From Whitmania pigra (taxonomy: Eukaryota; Annelida; Clitellata; Hirudinida; Haemopidae), in contig JAJTWR010000338.1 in assembly GCA_021613335.1 (NCBI GenBank), positions 191,501 through 255,500 of the forward strand: a stretch of DNA of 64,000 nucleotides, in the 5' to 3' direction. The position numbers and the translations under genes were made by a program. The notes beneath the pieces were generated by a model. It saw only the letters and a list, made by a program, of their open reading frames with translations. It did no database searches and had not been told where the DNA came from. Shown here one piece after another: positions 52,001 through 63,507 of the stretch (the first letter of the stretch is position 1; each line of letters begins with the position of its first letter).

Positions 52001-52844
52001 GAACCGTGGGAAGTTGCCAAGGTTTCCTTAAGTTGTATCGTGACAAGTAAATAAAATGAAATATAATATAATAAATAAATATGCAATAGGAATAATTAAT
52101 ATCATTTAACAACAATAACAACCATTTTGTAATGAATCCAAATAAAATTTAACAAAGTTCATTTCTACGTACATGGAAATGAGATCAATTTAATTTAAAA
52201 CTGGAATTTCTTTTACCTGAATCGGATGCAGTTTCGTTTTGGTGCTTCCAACTCCTTCAACTGTGGTGATGGCAAGTCCATGCATGGAACACAGAGGTGC
52301 CAAACAGGCGTTCAGCGATATGTGTCTGCATTAATACTTATGGAATAACTTAGTGCTTGTATAACTTGGAATTAACTTGCATTAATACTTGGTATTAATT
52401 TAAGAAAAACAAGAAATGCCTGTTGAATAAACAGTAAGGTCATCCGATTTGTTGAATAAATTAGTTTAATGAGTTTAAATACATTTGGAAGTTACTCTGA
52501 CGTACTCACCTAGGTTGACCTTCTATGAACTTCGTGGCAAGGACGGTGCAGGCCCCGCATCCGCCTTCTCCGCAGCCCAGCTTCGTTCCAGTGAGATTAA
52601 CTGTTGACGAAAAACATCTCTACTTCAAAACAGTGTCAATAAAATACGAAATTAAAATAAATACTTTATTTGCATGGCAAGAATTTAACATAATATTAGT
52701 TTAGCATGACTATTTAAAAGTTGCATTTGTTGCTGCATTTGACTCACGCTCAAGTCGGAGGAAAGACAGCAGGTTGGACTCAGGGTTGGGATTGTGAACA
52801 GTCACCTCCTTTCCATTGACGTAGAAGATCAACTCGCTACTCAT
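43096..52844 (-). CDS. XDH: Xanthine dehydrogenase/oxidase
   Basis: Molybdoflavoenzyme oxidising hypoxanthine to xanthine to urate. Thirty exons, minus strand, from 52748-52844 (ATG 52844) to 43096-43284; all phases agree, total 4101 nt, 1366 aa (human 1333). Two [2Fe-2S] motifs: [10 protein letters not shown] and [21 protein letters not shown] domain: [24 protein letters not shown] and [17 protein letters not shown], the last being XDH-specific. Moco domain: GGQEHFYLE (Gln767), FGGKEVK (Glu802 type), VLDRSVFH (Arg880 type), [32 protein letters not shown] (catalytic Glu1261 type). Glu802 and Arg880 equivalents identify XDH rather than aldehyde oxidase. Odd: linker 2 (exon 48287-48719) carries a long acidic insertion, and linker 1 is short. 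An acceptor-like TTAAATTACAG before the ATG suggests a 5' UTR exon. The gene converges on TRMT6. Confidence 0.96.
45436..45621 (-). mobile_element. tRNA-derived SINE in XDH intron
   Basis: About 185 bp, in sense with XDH. The 5' head has an A box (TTAGCCGAATGG) and a B box (GTTCGAAACCC). Then comes a body with GCGCCCTTGGGAAGGAGCGC, and a tail hairpin GCGCCTCTGACGCTATGCATA to TGGCG (45461-45486). Nearly identical to the copy at 53113-53290. Confidence 0.85.
50955..51046. repeat. 26-bp minisatellite abutting XDH splice donor
   Basis: About 3.5 units of CATTCATTTTCAACATTCAA plus TCTCAA, ending about 4 bp from the donor of XDH exon 51050-51217. Confidence 0.85.
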
Positions 52845-53112
52845 TTCCAGTAAGTTTCGATGATTTTCTGGCTGTAATTTAACAAACAGCATTTAATTTA
52901 ATAACCAAAAAACTTCACTCAAATAATATTTTAACTCGATTTATTTAACAAACAGCATTTAATTTAATAATCGATTATTTAATTAACCAAAAAACTTCAC
53001 TAAAATAATATTTTAACTCGATTTATTTTATCAATTCTAAGCAAGTTTTTCCAATGATTTTTTTCGCCTATCATCAATATTACCACACGTCTTAATAGTA
53101 TAATATGTATAT

Positions 53113-53290
53113 TTGTAATTGTACTTCATTTATATAACGCCATATGCATAGCGTCAGAGGCGCTTCTTGTAACCATTTACATAGCGCTCCTTCCCAAGGG
53201 CGCTTGTGGCAGTGCAGGCTGGGTTTCGAACACGACACATTAAGACTGTTGCCATTACCACCGTATGGGGGCACGTAACCCATTCTGCAC
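53113..53290 (-). mobile_element. tRNA-derived SINE upstream of XDH
   Basis: Same family as 45436-45621, with the B box GTTCGAAACCC intact, the A box altered, and the same tail hairpin (53139-53163). Lies in the 5' flank or a first intron of XDH. Confidence 0.85.
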
Positions 53291-55905
53291 TCCTCAGTGA
53301 GGCAACTGCAAAAATAGTCCTCATCTTGAAATCACCTAAATATTAAATAGCGAAAATCGATAATAAAATAAACTTTACTTTTGCTACTTTTTTTTTACTT
53401 TTGACTAACTTGAAAAATATCGAAACGCAAACTATCCTAGCACAAAAAAGATCAATTTGAAACGTGAACATAGAAACTTTATCGGCAACAGCTTAAACAG
53501 ACAGTTTTGAAAAATTGTCTACAGGTAAACAAAAATTTAATGTTTTGTGTTATTTTATCCGTGGTGTCATAAATCACATTTATTTTTTTAAATTTTGTAT
53601 TATTTTTTGTTCTTGCATTACTAGCCTTATTAGAAATCTGATGACATGAATTTTTCCTGGAAAAAATCTTAAATAAAATTACATACAAAAAAATTTAACA
53701 TAGAAGAAAAATCTTCATTAGACTCTATTTAACTTTCTAAATGTTATTTTTATTAATATTATATAGAATATAGGTATTAACAATTTACTTTCTTTCTGGC
53801 GCCTGCCAGAGATGCATGAGTTTATAGGAGTGTCGTTAATAATTATTATTTATTTTTATTTTTTCGAAGTCTTTATGGAGCCTTCTGACGAGGATCTTCA
53901 AACTCCTGATCCTGACGTTCTAGGGACTGGGCCCTTCCTATCAACATAATCTCGTAACTTTTATCTCGTAAACCATCAATCAACAAACAGTCCAACCCAC
54001 ATAGACTACTCCGATAAACAATCTTAAGTCCACAATCACGATGATACTAAAGAAAATGCGCGACAGCCCCACTCCGAGAAACATCACTAAAAGCGCTTCC
54101 TACTTCCTCCGCTGGCGTTCCTATTTGCGTACTCTGACGCTCCATGTTTCTCCTTGAATTTGGAATCTTACTTTCGATCTTTCGTCGTCCAATTCTAATG
54201 AGATGCTAACTCTGTGGCAGTTCTTTGACAAAGTGTTTTGTCTGTCCGTTGAAAAGGCCTATAGCTCTGAGAAAAGCATAAGTAGACCTGTCTGCCAGTT
54301 CTCTGGCACCGGCTCGATCGGGTCGTAAGACAACCTCACACGGGTCATAAGTCAGCCTTTATCGAGTCATAAGGCGATCCCTGTCGTTAACTTAAAACTG
54401 TCAAGAATTACTATGCCCATCCAGTTCATAACTTTGTCTTTATTCTCCTGTACATGTGTCTTATTGCTTGCGTTGTCTTGATGTTGATGGGTTAAAAAAC
54501 TTGGAATCTATTTTCTGTGGCCTCATTCTCTCAGCGCCCGACCTCTGTTTCTGACCAAAAAAGGTTTTGCACCACTGTACTACCCTTTATCGTTAATATC
54601 GGTTTAAACTGACGGTCATATTTCTTATCACATTAGGCAATTAAATTTTTAATTTCAATTTATGATACTAATTATTTGCATTGCTCTGGGCATAAAAAAA
54701 AAGAAAATGATAAAACTGAATCCTGGGTTAGTATAGGTTAGTTATGTTGAAATAGCTGAGATTTACTAGCAAACGAGATTTATTAACACACAAAGACAGC
54801 CCGACAACACCACAACCGATCACTCAATTTAGGAATGAATCTAGCTAGAGCTTCGCGCTCTTGGGACCAAAGATATCTCATAATGTTTTAAGAATCAATT
54901 ATAAAAATTAATTCCAACAAGTTATGATGCATCACTTCATGTAAATTTACCATTATCATTTATCTCTACTCTCCAATATCCACTACTCTATCTTAACTAA
55001 CCTCTACAGTATGACGGCGACAAAAAGTCAGTCGAAAGAAAAATAATCATCCTCTTATAAAGAGAGCTTGTTATTCTCATGCGAGTCTCATCAATTCACA
55101 AGTTTACATTTAATCGATTACATGTCAACGGAAAAAATTACCTGAATGCAAAACCATCACAGAATAAATTAGCATATAAATGTCTCATTTACAAGAATTG
55201 TTTACCCTTGAAATAAGATCAGGCCATTTGCGTGATCTAACTTGGAGACAATTTGGAAAAAAATATATAAAAAAATTAATAAAAGGATGCTTCAAGTCAG
55301 AAAGGTATCATTTTATGATTTTCTGAAAAACTTTCATCGAAAAATGAACTAAATTCTCTCGTCTTCCGTGAACTATTATTATGTCGTTAATGTTGCGATA
55401 TAAATAATTACAGCTGAACTGTTGATAAAATAATTAAAATAACTGGAAAGATATTTTTGTTAACTAATGATATTGCAAATGGGAATAGATTGGTGGCCTC
55501 AACGAACGAATGGCTTTTTAGAAAATTATATTTAAAAAAAAACTATAATTATAATAAGACACATTTTACTTATTTATTAATAGGTCGTAATTTCAAATCT
55601 GAGAAATCGTAAATAAATTCGCTCCATTTATTTCTGAATTTCCAAATGCAGGACATCGAGAAGGGAATAAAATGCAAAACAAGCACAGCGACCTTTTCAA
55701 AGTTTCAACTATGAAAAATGTGTCTACTCTACGCTCCGATTATATTTTTAAACGACTGAGTATCTTTGAAAGCTGTACCGAGGATCAAAATACTGTTTCG
55801 AAATGATGTGAGAATATTCTCCTGAAGCACTCCTTCTCAGATATGCCTGAAATAAAATATGAACATATTTAAAATCTACACTTTCCCATCATTTATAATT
55901 TATTT
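53291..55905. other. Intergenic, no gene seen
   Basis: No recognisable coding motif. It includes a somewhat GC-richer block at 53860-54580 whose origin I cannot name; it could be an old transposon remnant. Confidence 0.45.
54322..54387. repeat. 22-bp tandem repeat, 3 copies
   Basis: Units begin at 54322, 54344 and 54366 around the core GGGTCATAAGTCAGCC, with substitutions between copies. Confidence 0.75.
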
Positions 55906-57968
55906 TTAATTCACCTCCGGCTTTGTTACCCTGGTAGGAGGCGATAAAATCTCGCTATTCACGTCAACTTGATGATCAAAGAATCTGCCATCTTGATAAA
56001 GAGTGTTTGGCATGGGCGCATAATAATCGTCTGCTTTTGAAAAGTAAATGGAGGGACTTTCATTCAAATAGTGACTGTGGATTTCCTGAGGATTTTGCAA
56101 CAAGTTTTTCTTGTAAAGCTGTCGGTAGAATAAATAGCTGTTCGGATGACGAAGGAAGCTGTAATTGGACACATCCTCATCTTGACGACGAGGAAAAACA
56201 TGATAGTTATAGCCATAGGGTCTGTGGCTGTCTTGAGATTCTTCCAATTCGTTCATAATTTTATCGAGAGTCTCCAAGTTTCCGGTTGGCTTAGTTGATT
56301 CCGCTCTGGTCGATGTTAACGGGAACGTCGTTGTACTGACGAATGGTTCAGATTGCCAATGATAGGTCGGTGGCAGAGATCTCGTACGTACGTGATGGCT
56401 GAAGGCTGCTGGTCTGGCTAGCCTACGTCGAAAAGTATCGTGAACGGTTGGTATGTTAATATACTGCCTGTTAAAGGTGTGATGCAACAGCTCTTCGTTG
56501 TTGTTCAGATCTGTTTGTATCGGCTCATTATTATCGAAGTCATAATGATGTGATTTGTGAAGCTTGTAATGATTAATTAACGGCTGAAATGAATGGATCT
56601 CATGTTTCTCCAGTTTCATCCTCTCGTCGTCCGTCAACAAAGAATGATCTAAGGTGTGATGAGTTGGGCAGGTCACATTACGACTGACCTCATAATGATA
56701 TCGGGGACTGAATGTGTGGCCAGCAAATACCTTGAACAAAGACAAATCAATAGGTGATAATTTTGCTTATAATATTGTAACCACAATAAAACTTACTGCG
56801 GTATTCCGTTGAGGGAAGACAGAATAACTTCTGGAATTCTGATACAAGCCAGGCAAGTTGTGGCGAACCAGTTGGTTGTTCCTTCTCCTGTCGACAGTAA
56901 AATAGCTAGCTTCTGGTCTGAGTCTAAAGCTTCTGGTTATGGCCAGGTCGAGAGACGGCACGAGCGAGTCACCGTAGTGTAGACCGGAGTTATCGTTGTA
57001 ATAATATCGAGAAGAGAATATTGGTGAGATGCAGTGCCGGTAGTTTGTCTGCTTCCTTGGTGACTCGAAGAGATACTTGTCCATAGGGCGTAGTGGCGGA
57101 TAACCCAAATGTCCCCAGAAAGGCATCTGCGGCTTCCAGTAAAAACTCGATCCGTAGTCTGGCACTCCGGGAGTATTTTGCGTTATTTTAACAACTACGC
57201 TAGAGTCGTCTGAAATTCTGGGTTTGGTAAAGGTTTCCAAAACTTGTTTCGATCGGTCGTAAGTTATTGGAGTAGATTCCAAATTCGTACTGACAACTGG
57301 TGCGAAGTACTCGTGATGATGGGCGTGTGGGAGTGAAAGGCGTCTGCGTCTCTCCACAGTGTCCAGTAAAGCTTCCGGATCCAATTTAAAGCCAGTGTGG
57401 CTTTGTTCGACACCAGGCAAATATTCTGAACTACTGTAGCCAATGTTGCTAGAATGGTAGCTATCGCAATAATCGCTTCCTCCAAAAGTACCGGAAATTA
57501 GTTTTTTCAGGGCTGCCAAATCTCTATGGCTTTCGGCTATTTTCCTCTGGACGTCTTTTTCAGTGCTCTGCCTCGACTCTAGGAGATGCTGCAATTTTTG
57601 CCGACTGCTGCCAATCGGATCATAACTCAAAAAGTTATGGTTGCAAAAGCGGTAAGCCTCTCTGAAGTCATTGACGAGAGGAAAATGTCTCAGGACCGAA
57701 GAAGCAGGTTCAGAAGTGAGTCGAATAGTTATCTGTCGGGTTGGACTGAGACTTCTGGTTCTGCTGATGAAATTTCGATGCACGCTTGTAGGAGCTGATC
57801 GTCTTGAATCGGTTACAAGCAGCTTTTCAGCCTTTAACGGATTCCGCACGTTTTCCCAGCTCTCGTTTTGATTTGAGAGAATTGATTGAGGATGCACGGA
57901 AACTAGGAAGTCGTCATGGATGGATGAGTTTCCGCGGCTTCTCAGATAGATTCCGCTACGCTGGTTCT
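55906..57968 (-). CDS. Uncharacterised basic, Tyr/His/Ser-rich protein (5' end uncertain)
   Basis: Two large exons joined in frame: 56797-57968 (acceptor TTTCTATAG) and 55906-56730, ending TAA. About 665 residues with no family I recognise. Visible: RSLSPTRQ-type RS dipeptides, a short coiled-coil-like stretch (QKLQHLLESRQSTEKDVQRK) near the N terminus, a basic ERRRRLSLPHAHHHE block, and many aromatic/Pro/His residues. No signal peptide or membrane segment seen in these exons. A frame at 58033-58304 starting MTNEAGRDLKGN has similar composition and may be the first exon, but no donor clearly restores phase (a GT after GRR is possible). Divergent from SNRNP70. Probably lineage-specific or fast evolving. 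Confidence 0.7.
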
Positions 57969-58304
57969 ATAGAAATCAGTCAAATTTTTATGGATGATTT
58001 GTAATAAAAAGTAATTGAAAATGGTGAACTGCCTTGAATAATCACCCGCTCTACGGAATCCAATAGGCTCTTCATGGCAGAGAACCCGTCGTCCAAATTG
58101 TCGAAGCTGTGGTATCTCCGTAAAAGCGCCATTGCAGGTGGTTGGTGTAAATTTATGCAGGTTTTTAATTGGAATACAAATGCTTGATAAAGATTTAGAT
58201 CTTAATTTAGACTGATAAGACCGATAAAGGATCGAATAATTTGGAGAAAGCCTGCATTTGGCAGATAAGTTTCCTTTTAAATCTCTCCCCGCTTCGTTCG
58301 TCAT

Positions 58305-59409
58305 TCCGGAGAAAGCGAATAATTTTCTTCGTGCCCGTTTGAGGCTTCAACAGGAGTTACATTAGCAACGTACAGCAGCTGCTAACTCGGCGAACAAGAA
58401 CCCGATGCTGGAGTTCCGTTCATTTTCACGTTTGTGTCTTCATTCTTTTCGAGGAATGCTTTTTTTTTTTACTTATTTTATGCCTAGCAAACTTAGCCTT
58501 CCAAAAATTCCTCAGCCTGCGGTTGAATTCACCTCGCCGCTCTTAAAGGTTTGCATGTTTCTTGAAGTTCGAAAATTGACCTAAACTGCTGCTTTTCCAC
58601 TAAATTCATCAAGGCCAAATAAATATTTGAAACAGTTTATCGCCAGAGTGTCTGGGAATGTGCACTGAAGTTGCAAGGCTTTTGATGGGGTTACAGCCTC
58701 AATAATAAAAGCTATTTTTGTATCGGCAAAGAAGCTACTAAAATAGTAAAAAATGAAATTAAATGAAGTTTTTTCAGTTAGGCATTTCCAGACTAAGAAG
58801 CTGTGTGTAAATTAAAAAAGTTGAAGTGAGGCGTGGTAGTTCTATTTCATTGTTCGTTCGATCTAGAAAGCTAGAAGTTTGAAGGCCTCACTTGTACTTT
58901 TTTGCATGAGTTTTATTGAAATTACTTTCAGCTTCATTTTTATTGCTATAATTAAGATTTATTTTGCATTGCAGACAAGAAGAATGTATAAGTACTGCAG
59001 TTTTTATAACTCTAAAAGCTTGCGCTTTATCAGGGAGACGAATGTCGGCCGAGAAATTTAATCAATTCATTGTCGTGTAATTAAAAACTCTTTTTTTATT
59101 TAAATTAAAATTTTAAACTTACAATTGGTTTTACAATTATATTAATGAATTTATATACATGCATTTTGCAAAATATGCAAATTAATGTAATTAAAATTTA
59201 CATTTAGCTTAACACAAATTACATTTTTAAAATATGTAAAAATATTTTCAAACAATTTTATTCATTCTAGTGTTGTTGATCGTCCGTTAAGTATATATTC
59301 TGTATTGCACATTCTATGCTGGACGGAGTCTTTGTACTGCCGATAATCTGTAGTCTGAGTCGCAAATAAAACGGGGATCTAATTGATATTTTTTGAGACT
59401 TAAAGAAGA
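58305..59409. other. Divergent intergenic between orphan gene and SNRNP70
   Basis: Probably contains both promoters; no distinct motif can be assigned. A 60-codon plus-strand frame at 58879 looks like chance. Confidence 0.5.
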
Positions 59410-62400
59410 ATGACACAGTTTTTGCCACCGAATCTGTTGACGTTGTTTGCACCGAGGGAACCTGTACCATATTTGCCTCCGGTCGATAAGCTGCGATGCG
59501 AGAAGGAACAGGATTCATATTCAGGAGTGGCAGATTTTATTAAATATTTTGAGGTTTGTGCATATTTTGTAAACATTTAGATTGGGTCAGTAGAGCAAAG
59601 GCATCAAACCCTGTGACTTTACTTAGTTGTTTTTGAGATGAGAAATCTAACAAATTATTAAAGTTCATGTATATGACTCGAGAATTTTTTAGCCTGAGCA
59701 ATCATGATTTTATAAAACTTGAATGGATGTCCAATTTATGAAGAATTTCAAAAATTAACATGCCATGTTATTATAAACACAATAACACCTCACATCCTAA
59801 AAACCCACAATCAGTTAATGACTGCATGCAAAACCATATTAAAATGAAGCACCCCAACTGTCTGATTAAATTCACTATTAATTTGTTAAAATTGTTTAAA
59901 ATACTCTAGGATCCTAAAGAGACACCTGCTCCAACCAGAGTTGAAACAAAGGAAGAGCGTAAAGAACGCAAGGTATGGTTCTGCATGGTCAAATATTTTG
60001 ATCACAATAACATAAAGATTGCATGCAACTTGATATTAGTCTCAAAGGTTTGTGGCTGATTGATGAATTTAAATTCTTTCAGATAAAAGAGAGAGCTGAA
60101 CAGAGTGCTTATAAACTGGAACAGGACATTGCCTTGTGTTAGTAACTGGTGATCTTTCTTGTGTCATTGCATAAATTTACTTATTTACTTGCCGTTATTT
60201 AAGTGTTTATTGATTAAATGTAGGGGATCCGTACAATGACGAAAATGCTAAAGGAGATCCTTTTAAAACACTCTTTGTTGCCAGAATTGTAAGTTATTTT
60301 GCTTTGGAGTTTGTTTTTTGAATGAGGTTTGAGACATTTGTGATGGCATTTAGAAAAGCATGATTTATTGTAAGAATCATGGCTGTTAATGATCTGTGAT
60401 TAACTTTAACATTTAATGATTTACAACACTTATCAATAACATTAACAGTTAAATGTTTTATATTGTTTCAGAGTTATGATATTTCTGAATCCAAGCTAAG
60501 AAGGGAGTTTGATGAATATGGTCCCATAAGAAGGGTTGGTTGAATGCAATTTAATTTATAATTGAAGCAATCTATTTGGTAATGATTAATCCATAAACTG
60601 TCCTAATGTTTCAGATCACCATGATAAAGGACAAAGTGACGGGCAAGCAACGAGGATATGCCTACATAGAATTTGAACACGAGAGAGACATGATTGGTTA
60701 GCTAATTTGTTTATATTTTTACCCAATTAGCCAGTTACTTGTGAGTGGTAGTGGCTAATAGAATTGTGTGTCCTCCAAACACGGGATTGAGAAGAGTAAG
60801 TTTTGTATAGGCAAGGTAGGGTTAGTGGTTAGTGCAAGGATTAGTTTATGCTCTAGAGGTTTGCCCTGTGTTCGATGACCCATGACGGCTTTGTATATTT
60901 TCTATTTCTCCAGACCACTCCGGCCTCTCATTGGGTCGCCTATTTATGGTCGTTCAGTGAAACAAACTGCTTATAATACTCACTGCTGCCTTATGGAGCT
61001 ATGAAATACTACTTAGGTTTGTATTGTGGTTGGGGATGGTAAGATTTGTCTGACATTTGGCTCTGCTTGAGCCTCGATGGTGACGTAGGCACCACAGCTT
61101 TGCATGAACTGTGATATGACATATCGGACTGCCTTATGTAGGTAAGAGCAGGTAAGGTTTCGGAGGCTATCTTGGCAGGTAATGGTGAGTTGGATGAAAT
61201 GATGCTTTCATACAACTGCCAAGCATCTTTCTAAATGATGAATTAATGTAACATTTGACCATTGCAAACTAAAAGACCCTCCACAACTTTCTATCAAAAT
61301 GCATTTAATAAAATTTCTAATGACTTGACATTCTGTGACTGCCAAATACCAAAATACCAAGAAAGGATGCAAAATGGGATTAAGATGTTTGTATTTAGCA
61401 TGGAAGTTGGTTGAATGGGGTAGCATTCCTGCAAGCAGCAGTAATAGCAAAGGTCTTAATGTTATGTTTGCAACCCATCCTGCACCACTAGGAAATGCCC
61501 TCAGGTAGGGGCTTTATATAAATGGTAGATATTTTAGAAATGGCTACAGAATGGGTAGTTTGTTTTTTGGGCACGTTTCGTCAAAACACACATACACCAG
61601 CCGATATTGTAGCAACTGCTCTGACCGGCGTAAGTTATCTGTGTTTGTGCCTATTCTGTAGCTGCCTATAAAAAAGCCGACGGCAAGAAGATAGATGGAA
61701 GAAGAGTTCTCGTGGATGTTGAAAGGGGTCGCACCGTCAAGGGCTGGAGACCCAGAAGACTCGGTGGTGGACTCGGAAACACTCGAAAAGGAGGAAATGA
61801 AGAAAACACCAAGTATTCTGGAAGGGATGATTTTGATGGAAGAGACAGGTTTGTTGATACTTTGCTTTGCATATTGAAGGCTTTTTTGGTCAAATGTGGG
61901 TGGTGCTTTTTACAACCTTTACTTTCTCACTAATTTTTAAAGATCAGACCATACCTGTTTATAGTTTGCATTATACATTCTAAAACAAACCTTATTCATG
62001 GACGTACAGGTTGCTCCCAGACGATAGGGATAGAAGTATGAGGGAGATCAGCAGAGAGAAAAGAAGGAGCAGGAGTAGGGACAGGAATCGCCGAAGCAGA
62101 AGCAGGGATAGAGACAGGAGGAGGAGAAGTAGAGATAGGAAGAGGTCAACAGAGAGGGATGTCAAGAAAGAACCAGGAGAGTTTGGTGAGTGAATGAATA
62201 ATTGCCTAACAATCGTGCTAAACATGACTGACCATAATAAATAGAGTATGACTAAATATCTTATGTGACAATACGCTTTGAATTCTTTTTAACATTTCCT
62301 GCAGGTTCTGATTCTGCCCGCAAAAGAGGAAGGAGAAGCCGCTCGCGTGACAGGAACAGGAGCAAGTCCCATGATAGGAAGAGGGCCAGAAGGTCAAGGT

Positions 62401-62630
62401 CGAGAAGCAGGGGTAAGAAGGAAAGGGTAAAAAGCCAGGTAAAGGAGGAAATGAGAGACGGTGGACATGGAGGATATGGCACCATGGTGCCACCTCCTAG
62501 CATGTTCATTAAACAAGAACATCAAGGTTATCAGCAACAGAATATGCATTATAACCATAATGTCCATATGCCCCCTCTTCCCAACCAGGGTAATCCATAC
62601 TACCCCCCTCAAAGTGGACCCAATTATTGA
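59410..62630 (+). CDS. SNRNP70: U1 small nuclear ribonucleoprotein 70 kDa
   Basis: Binds stem-loop I of U1 snRNA and contacts SR proteins in 5' splice-site recognition. Nine exons: 59410-59553, 59910-59972, 60083-60137, 60224-60288, 60472-60534, 60615-60696, 61662-61848, 62010-62185, 62305-62630; 386 aa. N terminus [20 protein letters not shown] is nearly identical to human. RRM: RNP2-like LFVARI, then [13 protein letters not shown] and RNP1 RGYAYIEF; then [20 protein letters not shown] and RRLGGGLG. The C-terminal RS/RD/RE domain ([18 protein letters not shown]) is short compared with the human protein, and the tail is Pro/Gly/Gln/Tyr-rich with VPPP and [10 protein letters not shown]. The long intron 6 (965 bp) carries a SINE. 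AATAAA near 62878. Confidence 0.97.
61402..61535 (+). mobile_element. Diverged tRNA-SINE copy in SNRNP70 intron 6
   Basis: Aligns along its length to the SINE sense strand: TTGGTTGAATGGGGTAGCAT for the A-box head, AGTAATAGCAAAGGTCTTAA, then a decayed B box (GTTTGCAACCC) and GGGGCTTTATATAAATGG for the body. An older copy than the two near XDH. Confidence 0.65.
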
Positions 62631-63507
62631 TCGTTGATGTATGTAAATACTACTCAGTATTGTTTATCTCTTCATTTGTGACCTATCGATCTGACAGCCA
62701 TATGTGATGCTCTTAAAAATCTAGATTATTTCAACATCAAATTTATGGCGAACAGTAACAGAACTCTTGCAATGCAACAGTTGTTGTTAGTACTATAACC
62801 TATATATACACTATTTGAGTACTATCAGTACTATCACAGTTCATGCTGATGGTTTATTATGATTGATTTTATTAACTCAATAAAGTGTTTAAACTTGTCT
62901 TGACATCAGCATTGGATCGATAATGACTAAAAAAAATCAATGCAAAAAGCAATTTCACAATGAACTCTTTGATTGGATGGAATGTGAGCAAAACAACATG
63001 AATGACGACTGAAATCTAGAGTCACTACTATGTTTGACATCCACTATATGAAATTAAAAAAAATACTGTCTTGATTACAGCGATTACATTTAATGGTATG
63101 TATTTTGTGTATCAGACTATAATAGAAATACAAAAATAAGTTCATTGAAAGCAGCTTAGGCACAAGCTGATATTGTGTGGTCCGTGTACACGGTTGCACG
63201 CATTAGAAACGACTTATAAAAGATCGATAAAGGCAATTCAGAACTTTTTTGCTAAGCTTGCAAGGAAGTTCCTGATGGACGAAATGCTTAAAATGTGGCT
63301 CATCCCTTCCATGAGAGGACAGCATTCGATGCAATGAGGAGGAGAGTGACGGAGATTATAAGATTGGGTGTGATTGAAATGGGTGCTATGCTCCTGTATG
63401 GGTCCATTTCAGGATCTAAAACTGGAAATGAAAAAATGGCCATTTTGAAGTAATATTGTTTGCATTACAATTAAGAAACAATTGAAAATGTAACAAACAA
63501 TACAAAC
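62631..63507. other. Convergent 3' region / intron
   Basis: SNRNP70 3' UTR, then an intron or 3' flank of the minus-strand FN3 gene. No other gene seen. Confidence 0.5.

Noticed and set aside
43096..52844. Aldehyde oxidase instead of XDH
   Set aside because: The Glu802- and Arg880-type residues and FFTGYRKT are XDH features.
53479..53688. 69-codon minus-strand ORF
   Set aside because: AT-rich composition, no motif, no splice context.
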